A DNA stretch of 62,000 nt from Nemertoderma westbladi (GCA_032718475.1 JAUCBJ010006528.1:1-62000); one strand, 5' to 3'. Shown: positions 1-10,160, counted from the first letter of the stretch. A program made the numbers and translations. The notes: a model not told the origin generated them from the sequence alone.

Positions 1-35
1 TACTAGGATCGGCATGCTGCATTGCAGCTGCATTT

Positions 36-1886
36 TTAAGAATGCTGTGCCGGCTTGTCAACAAAATTGCACCGCCACAACTCCCTATCACCCATGACAT
101 TTGCTAGATCATCCGCATCTTTAAGGCCAGTGTCCTTTAAGATGCGTCTCAAGAAAGTCATGGGCTGTCCACCATGCTTATTCACTCCATGAGGCTGCCA
201 AAGTACAAGATTATGCACAGGCTGGTCCTTACAGCGAAAGCAATGTCCTGCAAAGCGGAGGCGATTTTGTTCTAGTGTCAAGCTTGGGGGAACCAATGAG
301 ACACCTCCAATGTTATATAGTGTCTGGTTGGAGATGTGTGCATTGTACTTGACACAATGTACCCGGCGTAGCATTCTTGTGAAGCATTCTTGTGTAGCAT
401 TCTGGGATGATTGCCTGCTGTCGTCAGCATCATTGATGGCATCAACCTGTTGGTTTATTAGCTCCTGTAGATTAGCAGAGTACTGCCTGTTCAGGGACCT
501 AGATGCAGCCTTAACTGCATTCTTGGCCGCTGTAGTCTGTTTGAGTCGGGACTCTTTCTGCGCCTTATGAAGGTCATTTCGGTACTTCTGAATTTTGTTG
601 TCAGTCCAGGGGGCCCTTTTCCTGTTTCGAGGATATACAGGAACTGTTTCTGCAGCTGCTAACTTAACTGCTTCTGTAAAGGCAGTATAGCCCTCACAGT
701 GATCTGCCGCCTCAGAGGCAAGAGCCTCATACCTGTTGCTCAGCTGTAGTGTGAAGCTGGATCTCACACTTGGCTGTTGCAACAGAGAGGACCAGTCATG
801 CCGCGGCAAGGCAGATTTCGTTGTTCTGCTAGCACGCAGACTAAGTCTTACCTTGGCCACAAGAAGGCGGTGATCACTGGAGAAGGGTCGAAGTGTAAAT
901 GCATTACAGTCTTGTATAGAGCTCCTGTATTTCCTACGAAACAGAATATGGTTTATCTGGGACTTGTGACCACTGGGTCCACTATGAGTCCATAGCTTTC
1001 CAGTTCGCTTCTTGAACTGGGTTCCAGCCGAAAACAATCCATTTCCAGAGATAAAATCCTGAAGATGGACAGAATTTCGGTTAACACTATTGCTATAGAC
1101 CCAGGGCGATGTAGGTGATTGATGCAGACTTGCATTAAAGTCTCCCAGGAATGTTAAGAATACATGCTGATCCACTCCATCAGTAGCTGCTTGTAGATTG
1201 TGGTAGAAATTTTCCACCTCCTCTACAGGGGCAACACTAGTTGGAGAGTAGCACACAATCAGAACCACCTTAGGAAACTTCTTAGCCAGTCTTCCAGAAC
1301 ATGAGAAGTGGCAACGGATGATGCGGTTAGAGATTTGGTCTATTTTGTCCAATGCTGCATGTGCAGTTGGATTCATCAATAGACCAATTCCACCATTGCC
1401 ACTATCATCTGCTGACGCGAGGGCGAGTCGCCAACCGCCCCCCATGTCCTTAATCAGAACCTCATCAGTCTGTCCAGTCTGCATTCGGTGCTCTTGAACA
1501 CCCACTGCGCTAAGAGAAAGCTTATCTGCCAAGGCAGTCAGCTCACCTTGTCGCATTGGGGACCCGAGTGTTAGGGTGTTTACTGAGGCTAGTCTTGTGA
1601 CTTGCCTCAGATTCACCAATGGCTTTGTTGGTCGGGGTGGAACATGAGAGTAGCCTCCAACTCCTGAATCCCTCTCCCCATCACAATCTGGCCTTCCTGG
1701 TGACCCAGGGTTTGGGCCAGAAAGGTCATCAGGAAAGGGACTCAAAGAATTGTTGGCTGCTCTCTCTCCAGTAGGGGGTGAGACAGGCAGCCGGTCAGGA
1801 GTTAACTGACGCCTGTGAGGCCGATTGTGTCCGGTAATTCCACTGGCCTCTAGTGGCCGGACCTCCGCATTGCTAATGTAATCCAT
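36..1886 (-). pseudogene. LINE ORF2 remnant: endonuclease domain joined to C-terminal tail, RT missing (616 aa)
   Basis: The endonuclease/exonuclease/phosphatase fold nicks target DNA during LINE integration. Residues 1-90 are a Pro/Ser-rich leader. Residues about 95-350 carry the family motifs: N103, E132 in VQEHR, Y213 in CYSPT, D249/N251 in GDFNA and SDH at 337-339. The position equivalent to APE1 Asp283, normally Asp in a QIDYIL-type motif, is Asn312 (QINHIL; codon AAC at 951-953), so activity is doubtful. Residues about 360-490 are a basic, coiled linker (PWTDNKIQKYR). From about 503 the protein jumps to the post-RT tail (RLRFAGHCFR, VLWQPHG, GDRELWR). Intact ORF2 proteins of this type run to roughly 900-1000 residues, so several hundred residues including all RT motifs are gone, yet the frame stays open. 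The ATG at 1886 is the first in frame. Called a defective element, not a host gene. Confidence 0.8.
369..404. repeat. Short direct repeat at the LINE deletion joint
   Basis: The 12-mer AGCATTCTTGTG occurs twice back to back (370-381 and 383-394) and a third partial copy (AGCATTCTGGG) follows. This lies where the protein switches from the endonuclease-side linker to the post-RT tail (residues about 495-505). Such a duplication fits a template switch or slipped repair at the deletion junction. The mechanism is inference; the repeat itself is seen. Confidence 0.55.
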
Positions 1887-2373
1887 AGTGGGGGTTGGGG
1901 GGTGCTTTTTTTTGCCGAGTCAGCTCTCGGGGCAAATACCACACCCTGGTTTGCCATTCCACAGGGTGGGTGTCGCAATGGAGTCAGATATGAGGCCCAT
2001 CACCCATATCTACTCTGGCGCACATGACCCACCATTGGCTGTTGCAGCTCATCTGCTGGGTCATGCCCTGTACCCTTGCTGCCAGGTGCAGGTCGCAGTG
2101 AAGTGCTCTCAGAGTGGACATGATAACACTCTACTCCTGACCAGCCATTGGTAGATCACCATCTGCCTGGTCAGGCCATATACCCCTGCAGCCAAGTATA
2201 TGGGTCCTTAATCCAGGACCAAGGGCGTCCTTATCCCAGAACGAAGGGGGTCCTAGTTACAGGACCAGATTTGCCCTAGTAAGAGGGTCTATGCAGCTAC
2301 AGGTGGCACCTCCTTTATGCTGCATGGAGGTGGCAAGTTTTCTTGATCAATGACCTAGAATACCTGACCTGAC
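1887..2373 (-). other. Non-coding upstream part of the LINE, with a diverged ~113-bp tandem duplication
   Basis: No convincing gene lies here; an 88-codon + strand frame has no recognisable features. Two diverged blocks resemble each other. One starts near 2026 (GACCCACCATTGG, then ATCTGC, GGTCATGCC and a TACCC-TTGCTGCC run). The other starts near 2139 (GACCAGCCATTGG, then ATCTGC, GGTCAGGCC and a TACCC-CTGCAGCC run). The offset is about 113 bp. Repeated monomers in a LINE 5' region can act as promoter units, as in mouse L1; that role is only inferred here. A GGGGG-TT-GGGGGG run sits directly before the ORF start. Confidence 0.45.
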
Positions 2374-3995
2374 TTGGAGGCGACCCGAAGCCTGAGGCGA
2401 GCCGAAGCCTGAGGCGACCCGATGCCTGAGGCGACCCGATGCCTGAGACGACCCGAAGCCTGAGGCAACCCGATGCCTGAGGCAACCCGAAGCCTGAGGT
2501 GACCCGATGCCTGAGGCGACCCAATGCCTGAGGCAACCCGAAGCCTGAGGCGTCCTGATGCCTGAGGCGACCCGATGCCTGAGGCAACCCGAAGCCTGAG
2601 GCGACCCGATGCCTGAGGCGACCCAAAGCCTGCAGCGACCCAATGCCTGAGGCAACCCGATGCTTGCAGCGACCCAATGCCTGAGGCGACCCGATGCCTG
2701 AGGTGACCCGAGGCTTGAGGCGACCCAATGCCTGAGGCGACCCAAAGCCTGGCACAACCCGATGCCTGAGGCGATCCGAAGCCTGAGTCGACCCGATGCC
2801 TGAGGCGACCCGAAGCCTGAGGCGACCCGATGCCTGAGGCAACCCGAAGCCTGAGGCGACCCGATGCCTGAGGCAACCCAATGCCTGAGGCAACCTGAAG
2901 CCTGAGGCGACCCGATGCCTGAGGCGACCCGATGCCTGAGGCGACCCGAAGCCTGAGGTGACCCGAAGCCTGAGGCGACCCGATGCCTGAGGCGACCCGA
3001 TGCCTGAGGCGACCCGAAGCCTGCAGCGACCCAATGCCTGAGGCGACACGATGCCTGAGGTGACCCGAGGCTTGAGGCGACCCAATGCCTGAGGCGACCC
3101 AAAGCCTGGCGCAACCCGATGCCTGAGGCGATCCGAAGCCTGAGTCGACCCGATGCCTGAGGCGACCCGAAGCCTGAGGCGACCCGATGCCTGAGGCAAC
3201 CCGAAGCCTGAGGCGACCCGATGCCTGAGGCAACCCAATGCCTGAGGCAACCTGAAGCCTGAGGCGACCCGATGCCTGAGGCGACCCGATGCCTGAGGCG
3301 ACCCGAAGCCTGAGGTGACCCGAAGCCTGAGGCGACCCGATGCCTGAGGCGACCCGATGCCTGAGGCGACCCGAAGCCTGAGGTGACCCGAAGCCTGAGG
3401 CGACCCAAAGCCTGAGGCGACCCAATGCCTGAGGCGACCCGATGCCTGAGAAGACCCGAAGCCTGAGGTGACCTGAAGCCTGAGGCGACCCAAAGCCTGA
3501 GGCGACCCGAAGCCTGAGGCGACCCGATGCCTGAGGCGACCCGATGCCTGAGGCGACCCGAAGCCTGAGGTGACCCGAAGCCTGAGGCGACCCAAAGCCT
3601 GAGGCGACCCAATGCCTGAGGCGACCCGATGCCTGAGAAGACCCGAAGCCTGAGGTGACCTGAAGCCTGAGGCGACCCAAAGCCTGAGGCGACCCGAAGC
3701 CTGAGGCGACCCGATGCCTGAGGCGACCTGAAGCCTGATGAGACCCGATGCCTGAGGCGACCCGAAGCCTGAGGCGACTCAATGCTTCAGGCGACCGGAT
3801 GCCTGAGGCGACCCGAAGAAGCCTGAGGCGACCCGATGCTGGAGGAAACGCGATGCCAGAGGCGACCCAAAGCCTGAGGCAACCCGATGCTAGAGGCGAC
3901 CCGATGCCTGATGCGACCAGAAGCCTGCGGCGACCTGAAGGCAGAGGCGACCCAAAGCCGAATGCAACCTGAAGCTGGTGGCGACCCAGAGCCGG
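2374..3995. repeat. 17-bp minisatellite array, about 95 copies
   Basis: The unit is CCTGAGGCGACCCGATG with frequent CGAAG/CGATG, GGCAA/GGCGA and CCCAA variants. Because 17 is not a multiple of 3 and the unit has no stop on the minus strand, all three minus frames read through as 17-residue repeats. These are not genes. Higher-order copies are visible: a 357-bp (21-unit) block repeats with the CCTGGC variant at 2748 and 3105, and a 187-bp (11-unit) block repeats with the GAGAAGACC variant near 3448 and 3635. Units from about 3735 to 3995 are the most diverged, as expected at an old array edge. Confidence 0.95.
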
Positions 3996-4380
3996 ATATT
4001 TGTAAGCCCGGCACTCAACTAACTAAGCTACACCGCCTTCAATGGAAGATTGACTCTTTAAATATTTCGCTAATATTTCGCGAGAGAGTAGGAGAGAAGG
4101 CAAAACAGGTTAACAGCCTGCAAAAATAATAATTTCACTATATTTAATAAACGATCAATCCATTGCATTGTACCTTCGTGTAACATAAGATAATCAATTT
4201 TATTTTAAGATAATCCCTCCTCATTAACGAGGGAACGGTACCGTTTGTGTGTTTTTATCATTTCTGTGCTCGCAGGAAGTGTGAAATACACAACAAGCCC
4301 GTAGTGTGGTAGAATTTCTGTTTATTATTATTGGCACTACAGTATTTATTGCGTTATTTGGTTGTTTGGTCATCTATGTG
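3996..4380. other. Unique AT-rich spacer
   Basis: I see no gene here. It contains the 12-bp palindrome AACGGTACCGTT (4234-4245) and a small inverted repeat TCCCTC/GAGGGA just before it. An 80-codon + strand frame that runs out of the 17-bp array has no recognisable features. Confidence 0.6.
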
Positions 4381-5058
4381 TGTAACTGTAACTGTAACTG
4401 TAACTGTAACTGTAACTGTAACTGTAACTGTAACTGTAACTGTAACTGTAACTGTAACTGTAACTGTAACTGTAACTGTAACTGTAACTGTAACTGTAAC
4501 TGTAACTGTAACTGTAACTGTAACTGTAACTGTAACTGTAACTGTAACTGTAACTGTAACTGTAACTGTAACTGTAACTGTAACTGTAACTGTAACTGTA
4601 ACTGTAACTGTAACTGTAACTGTAACTGTAACTGTAACTGTAACTGTAACTGTAACTGTAACTGTAACTGTAACTGTAACTGTAACTGTAACTGTAACTG
4701 TAACTGTAACTGTAACTGTAACTGTAACTGTAACTGTAACTGTAACTGTAACTGTAACTGTAACTGTAACTGTAACTGTAACTGTAACTGTAACTGTAAC
4801 TGTAACTGTAACTGTAACTGTAACTGTAACTGTAACTGTAACTGTAACTGTAACTGTAACTGTAACTGTAACTGTAACTGTAACTGTAACTGTAACTGTA
4901 ACTGTAACTGTAACTGTAACTGTAACTGTAACTGTAACTGTAACTGTAACTGTAACTGTAACTGTAACTGTAACTGTAACTGTAACTGTAACTGTAACTG
5001 TAACTGTAACTGTAACTGTAACTGTAACTGTAACTGTAACTGTAACTGTAACTGTAAC
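4381..5058. repeat. Perfect hexanucleotide tract (TGTAAC)113
   Basis: Exactly 678 bases of uninterrupted TGTAAC (GTTACA on the minus strand), with no substitution or indel. It translates as Cys-Asn or Val-Thr dipeptides in several frames, which is an artefact of the repeat. It is not a telomere motif. Total purity over 113 copies implies very recent expansion, active homogenisation, or an assembly consensus effect. A 10-bp match to the same phase (GTAACTGTAA) lies near 5885. Confidence 0.98.
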
Positions 5059-5646
5059 TGTGATATTTTCTTGTATTTTTTTTGTTTGTTTTTCCAAGTT
5101 AATTTCAGTTAATTTTTCCAATTTAAGTTCTTGTTAATCCAGGCCACACGGCCTGGATTAAATAAAATATTAATATATATTAAATAGGGAACTATGGTGT
5201 TCACGTGTCAACAACTCGTGTTCATCAAAGAGAAAACAATAATTTATTATTTTGGTAAGCGTTGTTAGTTTGGGATTCGTTGGTCCATTTGCTTAGATTA
5301 TGGGTTACATTCCACTTGATAGTAGGGTTTAAGCGCAGCCACAACTGAATCAGATAATATTGGAAATATCAGCGCCAAACTGTCGCAACAGCTGCGAACT
5401 TACAGCAGCCTAAGCCGCGGTCGAATCGATTTAAGTACTGTAAAGCTCGACGATATGGATCTATGATAGGAAATCGATCATGTTCTGCGTCTGGCCATTA
5501 ACAGATCACATCGTAACCAACTGCTACCAAAGTACCAGGCCTATAAACATGCTGACTCTGTCATAATACTTTACAAAATATAAATTTACAAAATATTAGA
5601 AATGTGGGAAATCTACAATTAGAATTATAATCATGAGTTAACTTAC
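5059..5646. other. Unique spacer; probable intron 3' of receptor exon C
   Basis: No gene is supported. The next receptor exon (second half of Ig2) was searched for by eye on the minus strand here and not found. The + strand from 5326 to 5583 has coding-like composition but two adjacent stops (5464-5469), so at most it is a decayed relic. A hairpin and a poly(A)-type hexamer are listed separately. Confidence 0.5.
5134..5166 (+). promoter_or_regulatory. Perfect 12-bp hairpin followed by AATAAA
   Basis: TTAATCCAGGCC (5134-5145) and its exact reverse complement (5150-5161) enclose the loop ACAC. AATAAA occupies 5161-5166, directly at the foot of the stem, followed by an AT-rich run. It could be a transcript 3' end signal or simply a palindromic fragment of a mobile element. 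No upstream + strand gene is visible to go with it. Confidence 0.5.
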
Positions 5647-5831
5647 CACGCCTTTTAGGGGGAATGATACATAAGGGCGAGAGTATTTTTGAGAGGGTCT
5701 GTAATACCTTATGGATCGTTTATCAGTTGGTCGTTTCTTACGGCAAGGAACCAGGACGGAGACTTCAGATGTTAGTTCAATGGGTTTCGAATTCTCGTAG
5801 TGATTTGGACGCACGAATCCAGAACTCTCGT
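5647..5831 (-). CDS. Exon C of a VEGFR/PDGFR-like receptor: Ig1-Ig2 linker and first half of Ig2
   Basis: A 185-bp minus-strand exon (phase 1 in, phase 0 out). The acceptor is CTATGTTTATAG at 5832-5833, with a branch-like TACTAAT about 23 nt upstream (5854-5860). The donor is a perfect GTAAGT (5641-5646). Joined to exon B it completes an Asp codon and gives YVYVD-DESSGFVRP, then a strand reading IELTSEVSVLVPCRKKRP. That pattern, a YVYV end of Ig1 followed by a short linker and a V(L/I)PCR strand carrying the first Cys of Ig2, is characteristic of VEGF and PDGF receptors. The exon ends in SFPLKGV, matching the place where the family has a W/F-D-x-x-K-G segment. The second Ig2 cysteine must be on a later exon, outside what I can see. 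A short open frame (5638-5877) covers this exon but is not a separate gene. Confidence 0.8.
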
Positions 5832-6605
5832 CTATAAACATAGATTGTTTGTGATTAGTAAGATACAGTACAGACACAGATACAGTAACTGTAAAATTTA
5901 CTTTACTTTACTTTTTACATACAGTACATTGCTGGATCAGTGAGATATAGACCCATTTAATTGCTATAGTTGTCATAAAAATGGACGCACAATAAATTAA
6001 ATCTAGGAATATGTTGCATTTACAACTTTTTCGATGATTTAGTAAAACCAATGATTTGGGCTCAAGTTCCGCTAAATCTCAAAGATTAGGAGATACGGTT
6101 GTATGTAAATAATGTCGTACGTTAACAAAAATCAAGTTTGAATCAAGTTAAAATGGCCTGTTAGTCCTATGTAGTATACACCATGTCCTGGAATATAGTG
6201 TCGTTATTCAGGTACCTGCCCCCCCCCCCCCCCCCCTCCCAAATTTTTCTACAAATCTTAATGAGATTGCATGAAATATGAAACAGAGATAGTTCACCTC
6301 CCTTCTCCTCCGTGGATGAGCTAGAATATTTATTTTTGCTTTATTCTTTAGCTACATTCTTTGAAAAAGGTGTCTCCAGCGATAATTCACAGGAATCATT
6401 CTTCAGCCTTATAGTTATTTTATGGTACCAATAAAAAGGCTGCCCATGCAGGCCATTTATTCTATTTAATAATTGTATCATATTCTAGAACATTTTGTTT
6501 ATTCCATAAATAAACAAAAGTAGCATAAACAGCAGTAATAAAGCTGTACCTGAATGAAGAGTAGTAGGCCTACCGGTAGCACCCTGGTTAATAGTTTAGA
6601 CTTAC
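5832..6605 (-). other. Intron between receptor exons B and C (774 bp)
   Basis: Bounded by GTAAGT after exon B and TATAG before exon C. It holds a C18 tract on the + strand (6219-6236; poly-G in gene sense) and about three TTTAC copies (5897-5911) roughly 65 nt upstream of the exon C acceptor. No other gene is seen. Confidence 0.7.
6219..6240. repeat. Poly-C tract (C18 then TCCC)
   Basis: A homopolymer of 18 C on the + strand, hence poly-G in the receptor transcript. Such runs can form G-quadruplexes and are prone to length error in sequencing. Confidence 0.9.
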
Positions 6606-6743
6606 CATCGACGTAGACATATGTGGAATTAGTAATAGTGTCGTCGTTTCCATAGCATTTGTAATAGCCTGCATCTTCAACATGAAGTTGTTCTATAGTC
6701 AATCTCGTTGACGATTGATTGAATGATTGGTTGGCAATTAAAA
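6606..6743 (-). CDS. Exon B of the VEGFR/PDGFR-like receptor: second half of Ig1
   Basis: A 138-bp minus-strand exon, phase 1 at both ends. The acceptor is AACTTTTCAG (AG at 6744-6745) and the donor is GTAAGT (6600-6605). It encodes the F-G strands of an Ig domain: TRLTIEQLHVEDAGYYKCYG, with the D-x-G-x-Y-x-C signature, then TNSTYVYVD. The YVYV ending right after the Ig1 cysteine strand is a hallmark of VEGF/PDGF receptors. Three N-glycosylation sequons are present (NQS, NQS, NST), in keeping with an extracellular position. The frame stays open upstream through the acceptor into the 27/28-bp array (back to at least 7014), so use of an upstream acceptor could extend the exon. An alternative AG 14 nt upstream would break the phase, which favours the boundary given. 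Confidence 0.85.
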
Positions 6744-6773
6744 CTGAAAAGTTTAAACTGTTGGGTTGAGGGC

Positions 6774-9700
6774 AAACATAGACCCAATGACCCTCTGTAC
6801 AAAACATAGACCCAAGACCCTCTGTACAAAACAAAGACCCAAGGACCCTCTGTACAAAACATAGACCCAAGGACCCTCTGTACAAAACAAAGACCCAGGA
6901 CCCTCTGTACAAAACAAAGACCCAAGGACCCTCATTAAAAAACAAAGACCCAAGGACCCTCTGTACAAAACAAAGACCCAGGGACCCTCTGTACAAAACA
7001 AAGACCCAAGACACTCAGTACAAAACAAAGAACCAAGACCCTCAGTACAAAACAAAGACCCAAGGACCCTCTGTACAAAACAAAGACCCAGGACCTTCTG
7101 TACAAAACAAAGACCCCATACCCTCTGTACAAAACATAGACCCAAGACCCTCTGTACAAAACAAAGACTCAAGACACTCTGTACAAAACAAAGACCCAAG
7201 ACCCTCTGTACAAAACAAAGACCCAGGACCCTCTGTACAAAACAAAGACCCAAGGACCCTCTGTACAAAACAAAGACCCAAGACCCTCAGTACAAAACAA
7301 AGACCCAATACCCTCTGTACAAAACATAGACCCAATACCCTCTGTACAAAACAAAGACCCAAGACCCTCTGTACAAAACAAAGAACCAAGACCCTCAGTA
7401 CAAAACAAAGACCCAAGGACCCTCTGTACAAAACAAAGACCCAGGACCCTCTGTACAAAACAAAGACCCAAGGACCCTCTGTACAAAACATAGACCCAAG
7501 GACCCTCTGTACAAAACAAATTCCCGGGACCCTCTGTACAAAACAATGACCCAGGACCCTCTGTACAAAACAAAGACCCAAGACCCTTTGTACAAAACAA
7601 AGACCCAAGACCCTCTGTACAAAACAAAGACCCAGGACCCTCTGTACAAAACATAGACCAAATACCCTCTGTACAAAACATAGACCCAAGACCCTCTATA
7701 CAAAACAAAGACCCAAGACACTCTGTAAAAAACAAAGACCCAAGGACCCTCTGTACAAAACAAAGACCCAGGGACCCTCTGTACAAAACAAAGACCCAAG
7801 ACACTCTGTACAAAACAAAGACACAAGGACCCTCTGTACAAAACAAAGACCCAGGGACCCTCTGTACAAAACAAAGACCCAAGACACTATGTACAAAACA
7901 AAGACACAAGGACCCTTTGTACAAAACAAAGACCCAAGGACCCTCTGTACAAAACATAAACCCAATACCCTCTGTAAAAAACAAAGACCCAGGACCCTCT
8001 GTACAAAACAAAGACCAAAGGAACCTCTGTACAAAACAAAGACCCAGGACCCTCTGTACAAAACAAAGACCCAGGGACCCTCTGTACAAAACAAAGACCC
8101 AAGACACTCTGTACAACACAAAGAACCAAGACCCTCAGTACAAAACAAAGACCCAAGGACCCTCTGTACAAAACAAAGACCCAAGGACCCTCTGTACAAA
8201 ACAAAGACCCAAGGACCCTCTGTACAAAACATAGACCCAAGGACCCTCTGTACAAAACAAATTCCCGGGACCCTCTGTACAAAACAATGACCCAGGACCC
8301 TCTGTACAAAACAAAGACACAAGACCCTTTGTACAAAACATAGACCCAAGACCCTCTGTACAAAACAAAGACCCAGGACCCTCTGTACAAAACATAGACC
8401 AAATACCCTCTGTACAAAACATAGACCCAAGACCCTCTGTACAAAACAAAGACCCAAGACACTCTGTAAAAAACAAAGACCCAAGGACCCTCAGTACAAA
8501 ACAAAGACCCAAGGACCCTCTGTACAAAACAAAGACCCAGGACCCTCTGTACAAAACAAAGACCCAGGACCCTCTGTACAAAACAAAGACCCAAGACCCT
8601 CTGTACAAAACAAAGACCCAGGACCCTCTGTACAAAACAAAGACCCAAGGACCCTCTGTACAAAACATAGACCCAAGGACCCTCTGTCCAAAACAAAGAC
8701 CCAGGACCCTCTGTACAAAACAAAGACCCAGGGACCCTCTGTACAAAACAAAGACCCAAGACACTCTGTACAAAACAAAGACCCAAGGACCCTCTGTACA
8801 AAACAAAGACCCAGGGACCCTCTGTACAAAACAAAGACCCAAGACACTATGTACAAAACAAAGACCCAAGGACCCTTTGTACCAAACAAAGACCCAAGGA
8901 GCCTCTGTACAAAACATAAACCCAATACCCTCTGTACAAAACAAAGACCCAGGACCCTATGTACAAAACAAAGACCCAAGGACCCTCTGTACAAAACAAA
9001 GACCCAGGGACCCTCTGTACAAAACAAAGACCCAAGGACCCTCAGTACAAAACAAAGACCCAAGGACCCTCTGTACAAAACAAAGACCCAGGACCCTCTG
9101 CACAAAACAAAGACCCAGGACTCTCTGTACAAAACAAAGACCCAAGACCCTCTGTACAAAACAAAGACCCAGGACCCTCTGTACAAAACAAAGACCCAAG
9201 GACCCTCTGTACAAAACATAGACCCAAGGACCCTCTGTACAAAACAAAGACCCAGGACCCTCTGTACAAAACAAAGACCCAAGGACCCTCTGTAAAAAAC
9301 AAAGACCCAGGACCCTTTGTACAAAACAAAGACCCAGGGACCCTCTGTACAAAACAAAGACCCAAGACACTCAGTACAAAACAAAGAACCAAGACCCTCA
9401 GTACAAAACAAAGACCCAAGGACCCTCTGTACAAAACAAAGACCCAGGACCTTCTGTACAAAACAAAGACCCAGGACACTCTGTACAAAACAAAGACCCA
9501 AGGACCCTCTGTACAAAACATAGACCCAAGGACCCTCTGTACAAAACAAATTCCCGGGACCCTCTGTACAAAACAATGACCCAGGACCCTTTGTACAAAA
9601 CAAAGACACAAGACCCTCTGTACAAAACAAAGACCCAGGGACCCTCTGTACAAAACAAAGACCCAAGGACCCTCTGTACAAAACAAAGACCCAAGGACCC

Positions 9701-9884
9701 TCAGTACAAAACAAAGACCCAAGGACCCTCTGTACAAAACAAAGACCCAAGGACCCTCAGTACAAAACAAAGACCCAAGGACCCTCTGTACAAAACAATG
9801 ACCCAGGACCCTTTGTACAAAACAAAGACACAAGACCCTCTGTACAAAACAAAGACCCAGGGACCCTCTGTACAAAACAAAGAG
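6774..9884. repeat. 27/28-bp minisatellite array, about 112 copies, inside the receptor intron
   Basis: Units differ mainly by one G (CCAAGACC, CCAAGGACC, CCAGGACC or CCAGGGACC), which gives 27- or 28-bp lengths and constant frame shifts. The conserved core on the + strand is CTCTGTACAAAACAAAGACC. In gene sense (minus strand) each core reads TTTGTTTTGTACAG followed by AGGG, which resembles a 3' splice site. Diagnostic variants include TTCCCGGGACC (near 7510, 8260 and 9550), CTCAGTACA and AAATACC, and they recur as blocks, showing duplications of several hundred bases. The many open frames (LGLCFVQRV, LFCTEGP, WVFVLYRGS) are one repeat read in three phases. Confidence 0.97.
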
Positions 9885-10160
9885 GTAAAGTTGATTAGGT
9901 CCCAAAGAACGTTAGGTCGGTCCCATTGCCATTTAGAGGAACAGGTTAATAAAGAAGCAGGTTACAGACCATAACAATAAACGAAAGTTAACACATGTAT
10001 GTTTTGTACAGGTCTTGAGTCTTTATGTTTCAAGCTGTTTCACTCAGTGTTTTCAAGCAGACAATGATAAATGATTGACAGAAAATATGATTATTTTTAG
10101 TCTTTGACGAGATGAGCTAACCGTTAGATATTCCGACGTATTATTAATATTAAAACCAAC
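9885..10160 (-). other. Unique part of the receptor intron, 3' of exon A
   Basis: No separate gene is seen. A 66-codon minus frame (10053-10253) overlaps exon A in the wrong phase and is not coding. An inverted partial copy of the neighbouring minisatellite motif lies at 10000-10011. Confidence 0.6.

Larger units (their letters stand above)
1..2373 (-). mobile_element. Internally deleted non-LTR (LINE) retrotransposon copy
   Basis: The segment reads on the minus strand as a LINE. A non-coding upstream part (1887-2373) is followed by one long frame (36-1886) with an AP-like endonuclease domain and a C-terminal tail typical of LINE ORF2 proteins. The reverse transcriptase that should lie between them is absent. 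The window begins only 35 bases past the stop codon, so the 3' terminus and any target-site duplication are not visible. The right limit is set where the 17-bp array begins and is approximate. The clade (RTE, CR1 or similar) cannot be fixed without the RT domain. Confidence 0.75.
6744..10160 (-). other. Intron between receptor exons A and B (3417 bp), mostly minisatellite
   Basis: The intron runs from the donor after exon A (G|GTTGGT, a weak match to GTRAGT) to the CTTTTCAG acceptor of exon B. About 91 percent of it is the 27/28-bp array. The non-repeat remainder is 6746-6773 next to exon B and 9885-10160 next to exon A. The latter contains TGTTTTGTACAG on the + strand (10000-10011), an inverted partial copy of the array motif. 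Confidence 0.75.

Noticed and set aside
1888-2154. 88-residue + strand ORF
   Set aside because: It is antisense to the LINE upstream region, has no recognisable features, and is short enough to arise by chance.
4381-5058. Interstitial telomere repeat
   Set aside because: TGTAAC does not match TTAGGG or other known telomere units and no telomere-type flanks are present.
4306-5137. Cys-Asn and Val-Thr dipeptide ORFs
   Set aside because: Direct translation of the TGTAAC hexamer tract.
5638-5877. A 79-residue stand-alone gene
   Set aside because: The frame covers exon C but runs through clear splice signals at both ends. It is an exon, not a gene.
6753-9905. Repeat proteins of the LGLCFVQRV, LFCTEGP and WVFVLYRGS type
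   Set aside because: These are three phases of one 27/28-bp repeat whose length keeps changing by one base. They lie inside a receptor intron.
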